Below, one piece after another: positions 1 to 8,226 of a stretch of DNA of 30,160 bases (within the stretch, counting starts at the first letter, position 1; every line of letters begins with the position of its first letter). The stretch covers positions 1 through 30,160 of the forward strand of contig JAHIUE010000043.1 of NCBI GenBank assembly GCA_018817205.1, in the 5' to 3' direction. A model generated the notes under the pieces. It was not told the DNA's origin and searched no databases. It was given only the letters and a program-made list of their open reading frames with translations. A program made the position numbers and the translations under genes. This DNA comes from Patescibacteria group bacterium (lineage in GTDB: Bacteria > Patescibacteriota > Microgenomatia > Daviesbacterales > UBA10151).

Positions 1-68
1 AACTGTTATTTGCGATTGTTTAAACGTCGCCGTTGAAAAGATAGCCTTAAGCATTACTTAATTATATA

Positions 69-2729
69 CTACGCAGCTTTTCTGGTTTTAAGTAAAAGCA
101 GGATTAATATTACTATTGTAGCACCTGTAATTACTAATCCCTTATAAACGTATTTTTGTGGCTCAAATTCCACAATGTATTCTCCATCATTTTCTACCTT
201 AAACCCGTTCAATAAACTATACACCGGCAGGGGAGTCTTATCTCCACTGGTTTTCCAAAGGCTGTCATAACTTTGGGAAAATATCATCAGTGACGGCTTA
301 GTTAAATTACTTACAATAACTTTGTATTTTGTCGGGTTTATTTCCTGGTAGGTAACGGTAGGATTACTATCGTCTTCCGCATACTTTTCATCAAAATTGA
401 CAATCTTCCCCTTAAGTTGCCTTGCTCTATCCTGAAAGAGAGTCCATTTATTTTCGTCTAAAACCGCCAAAGCATTAATAACATTAATATCACCTTCTGA
501 GGCAACTGTTACCTGTTTATCCGAATTCAACTTACCAACCTCAAACCACCTGACATTTGCATTCCCGGAAATCTTTGTTGAAACTTCTCCAATTATTTTA
601 TCGTCTTGATAAAACTTTAATTTTCCGCTTCTTGAACTCTCCATCACTCTTGCAAGCAATATTTTATCTTTTCTGAATTCTGAATTCTGAATTCTAAATT
701 CTAAATTCCCTTCCCCTACCACCCACCCCCCTCCTAAATCAAAATCCTGATTGTCAATTCCGTACTTCTCCTGCAAAAAACTTCTCCATCTAATCAAATC
801 AGCCGCTTCCCTTTTCCACCAGCCGGATTCATTAGGAGTAAAATCCAGGTTTTTAGCAGGAAAAAGTAAATCCTTTGGATCCAAGAAACTCGCCGCTAAA
901 TCTAAATTCGTCTTATTGTTTAGCACAATTTTAGCTTCAGGAAAATCATTAAGCTTTGTACCCATTCCGGGATATTCTTCAGCAAAGATTAGAGCATTCT
1001 TAGAAAGTTTTAATTTTGCACTTTTTGCTGCTTCATTATATAGATTATCTGATCCTATTACCCACCAGATATTGGATGTCATAAAAAATTTATCCTGGTG
1101 GTTTTTTGTTTTAAGCAACGGAATAGAAGAATTTTCAACCCTTGAAAGCCATGGTCTTTTTGATAATTGATCCAAGAAAGTATGGTAATATTTAATATTA
1201 TCCGGATGCATGTTATCTCTTCGAGGATCAAGATACGGATAAACAATATAGCCAATCCCGGCAACGTCGAAAATTTCACCCATATATGAAGCTTCTCTTA
1301 AAAAATTAAAAGTCTCGTACGATCCCTTTGTACCAATATCAAAAGGTCTTCTTTGAACCAAACGTGCAGCTTCTACTCTGGGATGGATTTGACTGGAATA
1401 GCCTAAGGAAGGAAAAGAGGGAATCCAAAATACCCGGCTAAAACTATTGTCTTTTTCTATGATTTGACCAAGTTCTGCAAACTCTTGTTTAAATAAAGGC
1501 TGAGAAAAAGTACCGGTCATTTGTCCGAGCCAAACCGGTCTTGTCAGAAAAATAAAATAGCTAGATAAAAATACTAAAAAAAATATTTTAAGTTTTGGCA
1601 CTTTATTTATCTTTTTAAGAATCTCTTCTGTGGTTATTCCCAGTAAGATACTGTACGAAAGCGCTTCTAGGATAAAAAACTTAGTTGAGTCACGAAATAA
1701 CGAAAAACCGGGGATATGCGAAAAAAGCCAAGGATAAACTTGCGGTAAGGGTTCTGAAGTACTTTTAGTTAAGAAGATAGAAAATATGGCGATTAATAAC
1801 CAGAATCCAACGACCGAATTTCTCAGTCGGAGTATGGGTGCAAGAAATACAAGTATTGGGATAAGAATAAATTCAGGACGTAAAGTTGTGATATTGCCAA
1901 AGATATTTTTAAACCAGTGAGGTGCAAGTAGTAATATACTATGACCTAAATTTATAAGACTTAAAAAAGAAGCTTGAGTAAAGAAAGCATAAGTGCTGGA
2001 AGAAATGGGAGCTTTAAATAAAGATAACAGCCAATAAGCATTTAATCCCATTACTACTGCGCCAATTATTACTCCACTGCTTATCCAGTCTAAAAACAAA
2101 GCGGCTCTTTTTTTAGAAACCAATAATATTTGATAAAAAAATAACGTTGAACTTAGCAGAAATAAAATATAAATAAATCTAAAATCAAAAAAACCCAAAA
2201 TTGAGACTGCCAAACCTGCCAGGATTTTTTTATTAAATCCTCCCTTAATAGATTTTTCTATTGCCAAAAAGGCTATAGGAAACCAGGCATAGATAAGTGC
2301 TATTGATAATTGCCCACCGTCAATAACCAAAAGAATATAAGTAGTTGTTAAATAAAACAAAGAGGCGATAAATTTAGCGCAGTCCGTAAGATTAATACTC
2401 CCACAAAATTTCCAAATACCGACACATCCTAAAAGTAAAAACGGTATAAAAAGAAGCACTCTTTCCACCACATTGAAACTTAAACCAAGATTTGCCAGAA
2501 TACCTGCTATAAATGACGGTGGCCAGGACCAAAGAAAAAAAGCCGAATACTCTCCTAATCCCTCAGCTCCACCCTCTGACCAAACATAAGGAAAATTCAT
2601 TAAAGACTTAAGTAAATTCGTGGAAATTATTGGATAATCATTGGCTACTTTTGGCCCCGGAAGAAACCATTGCCAGTAAACTGCAAATAATAAAAATAAT
2701 AATACTATTACCAAAAACTTATCTTTCAT
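69..2729 (-). CDS. Large GT-C/YfhO-like membrane glycosyltransferase candidate (886 aa)
   Basis: Residues 1-400 contain about ten to twelve hydrophobic segments. A long soluble region follows (about 405-860), then one C-terminal TM (about 864-881) and a short basic tail. The motif LFRDSTKF near residue 344-351 matches the FRNPxEK motif of the two paralogs at 4699-8226 and 26467-28674. The C-terminal block (NPTKYKVIVS, about 798-807, then FSQSYDSLW and NGF) matches the same block in both. The architecture resembles YfhO-type or AftD-type GT-C enzymes, which transfer sugars from polyprenyl-phosphate donors outside the membrane; the specific reaction is unknown. The start overlaps the small upstream ORF by 11 nt, so translation is probably coupled. 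Residues about 675-688 are encoded by a 7-bp tandem repeat. Family assignment is moderate and substrate unknown. Confidence 0.75.
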   Translation of the reverse strand: MKDKFLVIVLLFLLFAVYWQWFLPGPKVANDYPIISTNLLKSLMNFPYVWSEGGAEGLGEYSAFFLWSWPPSFIAGILANLGLSFNVVERVLLFIPFLLLGCVGIWKFCGSINLTDCAKFIASLFYLTTTYILLVIDGGQLSIALIYAWFPIAFLAIEKSIKGGFNKKILAGLAVSILGFFDFRFIYILFLLSSTLFFYQILLVSKKRAALFLDWISSGVIIGAVVMGLNAYWLLSLFKAPISSSTYAFFTQASFLSLINLGHSILLLAPHWFKNIFGNITTLRPEFILIPILVFLAPILRLRNSVVGFWLLIAIFSIFLTKSTSEPLPQVYPWLFSHIPGFSLFRDSTKFFILEALSYSILLGITTEEILKKINKVPKLKIFFLVFLSSYFIFLTRPVWLGQMTGTFSQPLFKQEFAELGQIIEKDNSFSRVFWIPSFPSLGYSSQIHPRVEAARLVQRRPFDIGTKGSYETFNFLREASYMGEIFDVAGIGYIVYPYLDPRRDNMHPDNIKYYHTFLDQLSKRPWLSRVENSSIPLLKTKNHQDKFFMTSNIWWVIGSDNLYNEAAKSAKLKLSKNALIFAEEYPGMGTKLNDFPEAKIVLNNKTNLDLAASFLDPKDLLFPAKNLDFTPNESGWWKREAADLIRWRSFLQEKYGIDNQDFDLGGGWVVGEGNLEFRIQNSEFRKDKILLARVMESSRSGKLKFYQDDKIIGEVSTKISGNANVRWFEVGKLNSDKQVTVASEGDINVINALAVLDENKWTLFQDRARQLKGKIVNFDEKYAEDDSNPTVTYQEINPTKYKVIVSNLTKPSLMIFSQSYDSLWKTSGDKTPLPVYSLLNGFKVENDGEYIVEFEPQKYVYKGLVITGATIVILILLLLKTRKAA
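672..706. repeat. Five tandem 7-bp units TCT(G/A)AAT inside a coding region
   Basis: Five consecutive heptamers run from 672 to 706: three TCTGAAT then two TCTAAAT. On the coding (minus) strand they encode the peptide EFRIQNSEF within residues about 675-688 of the 886-aa membrane protein. Because 7 is not a multiple of 3, gain or loss of one unit would shift the frame, while three units add seven codons. Confidence 0.9.
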
Positions 2730-2892
2730 TTTTTAGCTCTAATATATAGAGCAACGATCCTCCTGCCATAATCCAAAATGATAAACCTAAGAGTCTTAAT
2801 GCAAACCCCAAGTGGTTTAAGACAATAAATAGGCTGCTTAACAGAACAAAAAACAACCCTGTTAAGAAAATAAACTTGCACAAAAGTCTCAT
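2719..2892 (-). CDS. Small two-TM membrane protein (57 aa) coupled to the 886-aa protein
   Basis: An uninterrupted 57-codon frame runs from ATG at 2892 to TAA at 2719-2721. The product starts MRLLCKFIFLTG and ends YILELKNER, with two hydrophobic segments (about 6-26 and 31-51) and a charged C-terminus. It overlaps the start of the 886-aa gene by 11 nt, as in translational coupling. A TATAAT box lies 7 nt upstream of the ATG. The C-terminal half resembles the small membrane proteins at 4398-4715 and 26256-26465: an L-N pair, a leucine-arginine step, then S-F, a glycine, and a final L-x-Y and lysine. The function is not known. The position suggests a subunit or chaperone of the large membrane protein (inference). 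Confidence 0.7.
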   Translation of the reverse strand: MRLLCKFIFLTGLFFVLLSSLFIVLNHLGFALRLLGLSFWIMAGGSLLYILELKNER

Positions 2893-2899
2893 CTAAAAG

Positions 2900-2905
2900 A
2901 TTATA
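2900..2905 (-). promoter_or_regulatory. Putative -10 box TATAAT for the 57-aa gene
   Basis: A perfect TATAAT reads on the minus strand 7 nt before the ATG at 2892. No convincing -35 is seen. The expected transcription start falls at or next to the start codon, so the mRNA would be leaderless or nearly so. Confidence 0.5.
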
Positions 2906-2918
2906 TTACATTTTGATA

Positions 2919-2924
2919 TATAAT
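2919..2924 (+). promoter_or_regulatory. Putative -10 box TATAAT for the 475-aa GT-C gene
   Basis: A perfect TATAAT lies 7 nt before the ATG at 2932. It is divergent from the -10 box at 2900-2905, so both promoters fit in a 39-bp gap. No Shine-Dalgarno is present, and the spacing predicts a leaderless transcript. The -35 is weak. Confidence 0.5.
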
Positions 2925-2931
2925 TTAGTAT

Positions 2932-4393
2932 ATGTTAAGGAAAATATTTCCTATTCTTTTTATATTTGCAATTATCCTTTCCCTATACTATCCAGCTCTG
3001 TTTACTTATTTTTTCCCAGGATGATTTTTTTCATTTCAAAGTAAGTTTTACAGGTGGAAGCATATCTCAATTCGTTAACTTTTTTGGTTTTCATTCGTTT
3101 GCCGAAAGGGGAATTGCATTTTATAGACCAGTTTTTAGAGAGGCTCTTTTTAATACTTTCTATGCATTGTTTGGATTAAACCCCTATCCATTTAGAGTCC
3201 TGCAATTTTTCCTGCTGTTTTTAAATTCGGCTCTCGCCTACTATCTAATTTATAAACTCTTTAAAGATAGAAACCTCTCTTTTTTTGTAGCTTTCTTTTA
3301 TGCTGTGTGCGCCGCTCAAGTTGCATCTCTTTATTACCTTGCAGGTGGAATACAGGTACTGGGAGCTACCACCTTTTTGCTTCTAACTCTAATTTTAATT
3401 ATAAAACATTCGGCTTTCTCCTTTGTTACATTCCTCTTGGCTTTGGGTTCTCATGAACTAACCTCTGTGCTACCTTTTTTAATTTCAGCGCTACTTTTTA
3501 TCCAATATCCAGTCGATAAAGCCATAAGGAAAATATGGCAAGTTCTACCTTTCTTCTTTGTTTTATTCGGTTATCTATATTTGGAAATTTTCAAAATAGG
3601 TTTCTCTACAAAAGAATTACAATACCAGACAGTCTTCAACATAAAAACCCTCCTCAATTCATATATGTGGTATGTCGGATGGGCATTGGGTCTGCCGGAA
3701 ATGTTAATAGATTTTGTCCAGCCCGGATTTAAGTTAAATTCGGCATTGATGAGATATTGGGGGAATTATTACTTGATTATCTTTTCTGCTTTTTTTATTA
3801 GTTTATTTTTACTTATAACAGGAACTACATATTTACTAATTAAAAAAAATAAACTATTTTTAAACAAAAAGTTTCTCTTTTTTGCTCTTTGGTTTATATT
3901 TAGTCTGGTGCCGGTTATTCTACTGCCTCTCCATAAATCAACTCAGTATTTAGAAACAGGGCTGGTTGCATTCTGGACCATCATAAGACTTATCATCTTA
4001 AATGTATACCGATTAAAAACTGCAAGAATTTTCTGTGCAGTCTTAATTATTTCTTTATTTACTCTTTCTGCAACATCAGCAATTTTACAAAGAACCACTT
4101 ATTGGGCGGCCGAAAGAGGAAAATATGCTAAACAATTAATAGAATATGTAATCGCTCTTTATCCAACATTGCCTAAAGGAGCAATCGTATATTTTGAAAA
4201 TGACCCAAATTATCCATTTGTAGCAAAGGATTGGGGTTCAAGTTCAAAACAGGCGTCTTTTATATTAAATAACGAGGATGCATTAAGGCTGATTTATAAA
4301 GACCCGACGCTAAAAGTTTTCTATCAGGATTTAATTCAACCACCAATTAATCCGGAAAATAAAATCTACAAAATAAAAGCTAAAGTATTCTAA
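2932..4393 (+). CDS. PMT-like GT-C membrane glycosyltransferase candidate, with an apparent 5' frameshift
   Basis: Translation from ATG 2932 gives a typical hydrophobic signal-anchor (MLRKIFPILFIFAIILSLYY) but stops at TGA 3022-3024. The downstream frame opens at TTG 2966 and runs 475 codons to 4393. Removing one base in the T6-C3 run (3009-3017) joins them so that the first loop reads TYFFQDDFFHF, the usual acidic first-loop motif of GT-C enzymes. About ten TM segments follow, then a soluble tail (about residues 385-475 of the downstream frame). It looks like a polyprenyl-phosphate-sugar-dependent glycosyltransferase acting outside the membrane; substrate unknown. Possible explanations are an indel in the sequence, a recent mutation, or initiation at TTG 2966 with a poorer N-terminus. 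It converges on the gene at 4398 with a 4-nt gap. Confidence 0.7.
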
Positions 4394-4400
4394 GATCTTA
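4391..4400. other. 10-bp palindrome TAAGATCTTA holding both convergent stop codons
   Basis: The plus-strand stop TAA (4391-4393) and the minus-strand stop TAA (4398-4400 complement) are the two arms of a perfect palindrome. No hairpin plus T-tract follows, so this is not a good intrinsic terminator. Confidence 0.6.
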
Positions 4401-4715
4401 TTTCAATTTCCTATACTCAACAAATGATTGAATAAGCCCAATAACCCAACCCAGGAAACTTATACACATTATAATCTCGCCAATAGATTTTAGGCCAATA
4501 GAAGTCAATAGCGCTGATAAAATAAACAGGGATAAGGCTCCACAAATGGTAACTTTACTGTCTAACCGGAATTGCCAAATCATAAAAGTATAAAAAATCA
4601 TTATCCACCAATAAATCATTGACTCAACAGAAAAGTTGAATTTTAATAATGAAATAATTAGCAAACCAATAATTAGTATTGAAATGAATACTAAAATTTT
4701 AATTTTTTTCATCAT
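4398..4715 (-). CDS. Small membrane protein (105 aa) coupled to the 1175-aa protein
   Basis: About three to four TM segments span nearly the whole length. The first 17 nt overlap the end of the 1175-aa gene (14 nt if the second ATG at 4712 is used). Residues from about 33 (MIYWWIMIFYTF) to the end align by eye with the 69-aa protein at 26256-26465, which starts MIYWFILVLIII. Both then share an aspartate, an AL-x-IFI-type stretch, ALL, I-x-E, a methionine, SF and GL, and a final lysine. It therefore belongs to a small family that accompanies the AftD/YfhO-like proteins. No catalytic motif is visible; an accessory or stabilising role is inference. Confidence 0.75.
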   Translation of the reverse strand: MMKKIKILVFISILIIGLLIISLLKFNFSVESMIYWWIMIFYTFMIWQFRLDSKVTICGALSLFILSALLTSIGLKSIGEIIMCISFLGWVIGLIQSFVEYRKLK

Positions 4716-7700
4716 GATTTTTTCGTAGTTTCCATAGCACCAATATTAAACCTGCTATAACGGCCGATAAGGAAACTTTTCTTCCTTTTACTAATAAATC
4801 TTGCGGAGTAAACTTAACAATCATTTCATAATCTCCTTTTTTATCAATAAGCCATCCGTTAGCATAACCGTTTGCCAGAAAATGGCTGTTTCCGACTTCG
4901 ATCCCGTCACTTGTTAAAACTTCCCATGCCGGATCATAAAGCTCGCTAAGTATTAATGCGTATTTATCCGTTGCATTTTTAATATCAATTTTATACTCTG
5001 ATCCATTCACCTTTGTAAAAATAATTTCCGGTAAACTACCGGCAGAAAAGTTCTCTTCCTCTAACCGTAAGAATGGCCCCTCAGTCATAACTTTAATTAG
5101 TGACACATTACGTATTAAGACTTGAGTAGTGCGATCATACGGTCTACTAAATTCCTTATTTTCACATTTTTCCTGGCCTTCTGTCCAAAATATTCCTTTA
5201 CAATTATTCCAAGGGGAAACGCGAAAAATCAGAGTAGCAGTATCCGATGTGCCTCTGGGCGTATAAAAAGCAGTATAATTCCTTATATCAAAATTATAAC
5301 CATCAGGGCCTAAATCCTTCAAAAACTGCCTGCGCACAGCATTGTTTTCAACCGGATCATTATTCCCCTCGATGCTAACTTGAACACCGCTTCCTTGTTT
5401 AATCAGGTAATCTACACTCAAAACATAGGTAGCATAAGGATTAAAATTCTTTATCGGGAAAGATTTTTCAGCTACTCCATGATCTACTTTCATCAATAAC
5501 TCCGATGGCCCATCTATTAAATTAATCGGTTCCGGCATATTCCATCCAATTTCATGAGTACCTTCAGTTATGTTAAACGAACCAAAAGATAGTAGTCCAT
5601 TTTTCTTCAATTCTCCTTTTTTTAAAATCAATTTATCATCTATTTGAAACTGGACATATTCACTATATGATGGTTTAAAATAGCTATCCCAATTATTAAT
5701 ATTAAATAGGAGTTCATAATTACCTGCCTTGTCGACTCTAAATTGATATATATTCCTATCTTTTAAAGGATAATCGGCTTTTTCTAAATATCCGTAAATC
5801 GGTTCTATACCTTTTTTCAAAACAAATTCCTTTAGTAATTTTTGTAAATAAATAATCCCTGCCTTTTTATCATTTGGGGAGTTATTTACTAAATTATCAA
5901 TCACTTGAAAATGTCTAAAGAATAGTTTGTACAAATCTTCTTGTATAAAAAATGGGGGGTTGTTATACGGACTACCTTCTAGAGGATAAGCATACAGCTC
6001 CTGAAGCTGCCTATGGTAATTATCTAACGCCCTGTCAACTCCATCAAAATTATTTGATTCAAATTCCTTTTCTACCTCAACCAATCTTTTCCCAAGCAGG
6101 GAAATTTTTTTAATTATCTTATTCTTCTGATCAGTTATTCTTGCAGTTTCTAAACCCTCTTTAATTAATATAAGAGGATATAAAAATGATGAGGGTAAAA
6201 TTCTTACTGACGGAAAAATAATATCCTCCCTTAGTAAAATGCTCTGTTCTATGCTTTTACTTTTCAAGTCAAATTTAAAAATAGGGTAAATTATCTCTGA
6301 TTTTGTTAACTTATCATCAATTGGTATTTTCCCGTTATAAAGAACTGTGTCTTGTTCTGGTTCTACGTTTAATAAATCTTCTATCGAGCTTCCATATCCT
6401 GATTTAATGAGGCTCGTAGTAAGATAAATACTATTATCTTTCCAATCTATATATTCCCAGAAAGACAATTTACCAAAATTCTTAACCTCCTTAAGACCGC
6501 TGTTTAAAGCAATCTTTTGCAGTCTATCGGTTATATTAGAAGGATCCCTCATTCTTCTTATTTTCCAATCAATATCTCCTCTCGTCAAAATATATCTAGC
6601 ATTTAAAGCACTCATCACTTTAGGAAAGTTTTGCCTCGTTAAAAATATTCTCTCTAAATTACTCGAAATATCGTCATAAAATGGAATATTGGTATTAAAA
6701 GATATCGAAGATTTTGGAAAGATTTGATTAGATAATTCTACGCCTGAATATCCATTTTCCCATGAATAGGTTATACCTTCACTCCCCAACGGTAAAACTG
6801 TTAATCTAAAATTATCTTTTTGTGAGGCTAACCAGTCTGATGCATCCTGATAAAACTGCGGCACCTTTACCTGGAAACCTACTTCTAATTTATTTGTTGG
6901 AGTTTCATTGCCTGTAAAAACATATCCTATCCAAAAAGGAAAACCCCAAACTACGAGAATCCAAAAAACTATTATCATCCAAAAAATCTTCCCCCATTTG
7001 GCACCAAACAATTTTTTAATTTCAAAACAACCAACCGCAAAAAGTATGGCGGCGGGGAATGATAAAATAAACCCAATTTTTTCTAAAGGGTTTCTGAAAA
7101 TTTGCAGAAATGAAAAATACAGAAACGCCTTATCAAAAAATTCACCAAAAGGAGGATTATTTCCTTTAGCCAAAAATAAAGCTATAAGAAACAATCCTCC
7201 AAACATCAATATATAAACGTTTCTTCTTTTAAGAAACAGGGGAATCAATATAATACCGGATATTAGAAATTCAAAGAATGTGAGAATAGGGAATTGATAA
7301 ATCCCTACCCATTTCAGTTGCTCAGTATATTCATAAAAAGAAACATGTTTTAATCTAAATATGTAAGTTAATAAACCTAGCCTTTGGCTTATTTGAGAAA
7401 ATATATTGTAATTATTTCCTGTGTTAAAGGAAGTGCTGGTCACAGCATCAAAACTACCCAACCCCACATAACTGAAAACCTGGCTTATCCACCACAAATT
7501 AGCTAAAAACCAAAATAAAACGGTTAAAAAGAAGAATTTTAGAATATAAGACCTGTCTTTCTTATGTATTAAAAAATGAAAAAAACCAAAATAAAACAGT
7601 ACTCCCCACATCAAAAAAACAAAAGCTATAGAAGTTAAAGCATATGACAGGATAGCCGAAGCCAAACCGATTAATATTGCATAAATATATCTTTTTGTCC

Positions 7701-8226
7701 GCAATCCCTTAATAAAAAAATATACGGAAATTGGTAAAAGCGCATAGAAAACAATGAAATTGTTTAAAAACCTATTCCATATATTTACCAATGAAAAAGG
7801 GTTAAACCAATAAAATAAAACTCCGATAAAACAAGCCAGATTGCTTATTTCCGGAAAAAGTTCTTTTACTAATTTATAAATCGCCAAACCCGACAACATA
7901 AAAACCAGCCAGAAGAAAATACCCTGTAAGACAACTCCAGGTATACCAAAATGTTGCAGTTGGGCAAAAAACCAGTAGGTAGGTGTGGCAGCCGTGCCAA
8001 TATTTAGAGGGTGTCCCAAGGTATAATATGCCCAAGCATTATTATTAATATTAAGCTGCAGATTAAAATCATAAAAAGGTAAGCCTGATTCTCCCGTACC
8101 TAATATGTTCCCTCCTCTAAACCAAATAGCAATAAGTATAGTAGGGATTATCGCCATTATAAACAAGGCGAACCATTTGTTTCCTCTTAATCTCGCGGCT
8201 GAGATACTGTAAAATAACTTAAACAT
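4699..8226 (-). CDS. Giant AftD/YfhO-like GT-C membrane protein with inserted DUF5667-like and CBM-like modules (1175 aa)
   Basis: Residues 1-430 form a multi-TM GT-C-like region. It includes WFRGGNILGTGE (35-46), YWFNPFSLVNIWNR (139-152) and FRNPLEKIGF (377-386). A soluble region follows with ENGYSGVELS (490-499), and there is a terminal TM at about 1150-1167. It is a clear paralog of the 735-aa protein at 26467, sharing all these motifs and the C-terminal ANGWLIDK (1120-1127). It carries about 430 extra residues (about 636-1064). The insert contains a helical LPSSFLYPL-type segment (676-746) resembling DUF5667, then beta-rich segments (828-900 and 917-1005) that look like carbohydrate-binding folds. 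AftD-type enzymes are also known to combine a GT-C core with CBMs. Its start overlaps the upstream GT2 gene by 8 nt (ATGTTTAA). Donor and acceptor are unknown. Confidence 0.75.
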   Translation of the reverse strand: MFKLFYSISAARLRGNKWFALFIMAIIPTILIAIWFRGGNILGTGESGLPFYDFNLQLNINNNAWAYYTLGHPLNIGTAATPTYWFFAQLQHFGIPGVVLQGIFFWLVFMLSGLAIYKLVKELFPEISNLACFIGVLFYWFNPFSLVNIWNRFLNNFIVFYALLPISVYFFIKGLRTKRYIYAILIGLASAILSYALTSIAFVFLMWGVLFYFGFFHFLIHKKDRSYILKFFFLTVLFWFLANLWWISQVFSYVGLGSFDAVTSTSFNTGNNYNIFSQISQRLGLLTYIFRLKHVSFYEYTEQLKWVGIYQFPILTFFEFLISGIILIPLFLKRRNVYILMFGGLFLIALFLAKGNNPPFGEFFDKAFLYFSFLQIFRNPLEKIGFILSFPAAILFAVGCFEIKKLFGAKWGKIFWMIIVFWILVVWGFPFWIGYVFTGNETPTNKLEVGFQVKVPQFYQDASDWLASQKDNFRLTVLPLGSEGITYSWENGYSGVELSNQIFPKSSISFNTNIPFYDDISSNLERIFLTRQNFPKVMSALNARYILTRGDIDWKIRRMRDPSNITDRLQKIALNSGLKEVKNFGKLSFWEYIDWKDNSIYLTTSLIKSGYGSSIEDLLNVEPEQDTVLYNGKIPIDDKLTKSEIIYPIFKFDLKSKSIEQSILLREDIIFPSVRILPSSFLYPLILIKEGLETARITDQKNKIIKKISLLGKRLVEVEKEFESNNFDGVDRALDNYHRQLQELYAYPLEGSPYNNPPFFIQEDLYKLFFRHFQVIDNLVNNSPNDKKAGIIYLQKLLKEFVLKKGIEPIYGYLEKADYPLKDRNIYQFRVDKAGNYELLFNINNWDSYFKPSYSEYVQFQIDDKLILKKGELKKNGLLSFGSFNITEGTHEIGWNMPEPINLIDGPSELLMKVDHGVAEKSFPIKNFNPYATYVLSVDYLIKQGSGVQVSIEGNNDPVENNAVRRQFLKDLGPDGYNFDIRNYTAFYTPRGTSDTATLIFRVSPWNNCKGIFWTEGQEKCENKEFSRPYDRTTQVLIRNVSLIKVMTEGPFLRLEEENFSAGSLPEIIFTKVNGSEYKIDIKNATDKYALILSELYDPAWEVLTSDGIEVGNSHFLANGYANGWLIDKKGDYEMIVKFTPQDLLVKGRKVSLSAVIAGLILVLWKLRKNHDEKN

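Noticed and set aside
1..68. Possible terminator after the 886-aa gene
   Set aside because: Only a 4-bp stem (AACG/CGTT with a GCGA loop) is visible, with no T-tract. Nothing else is recognisable in these 68 bp.
751..1170. 139-aa plus-strand ORF
   Set aside because: It is antisense to the 886-aa membrane gene, with no domain, promoter or start signal. The minus frame has conserved paralog motifs here.
3016..3024. TGA read as glycine (Gracilibacteria/Absconditabacteria code) to explain the early stop at 3022
   Set aside because: Reading through TGA 3022 stays in the wrong frame for the GT-C motifs, and other genes here end properly at TGA (10927, 17644, 26256). A one-base shift explains the data better.
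6908..7216. 102-aa plus-strand ORF
   Set aside because: It lies antisense to the TM region of the 1175-aa gene. Its lysine/proline-rich product is what an A/T-rich membrane gene gives on the opposite strand.
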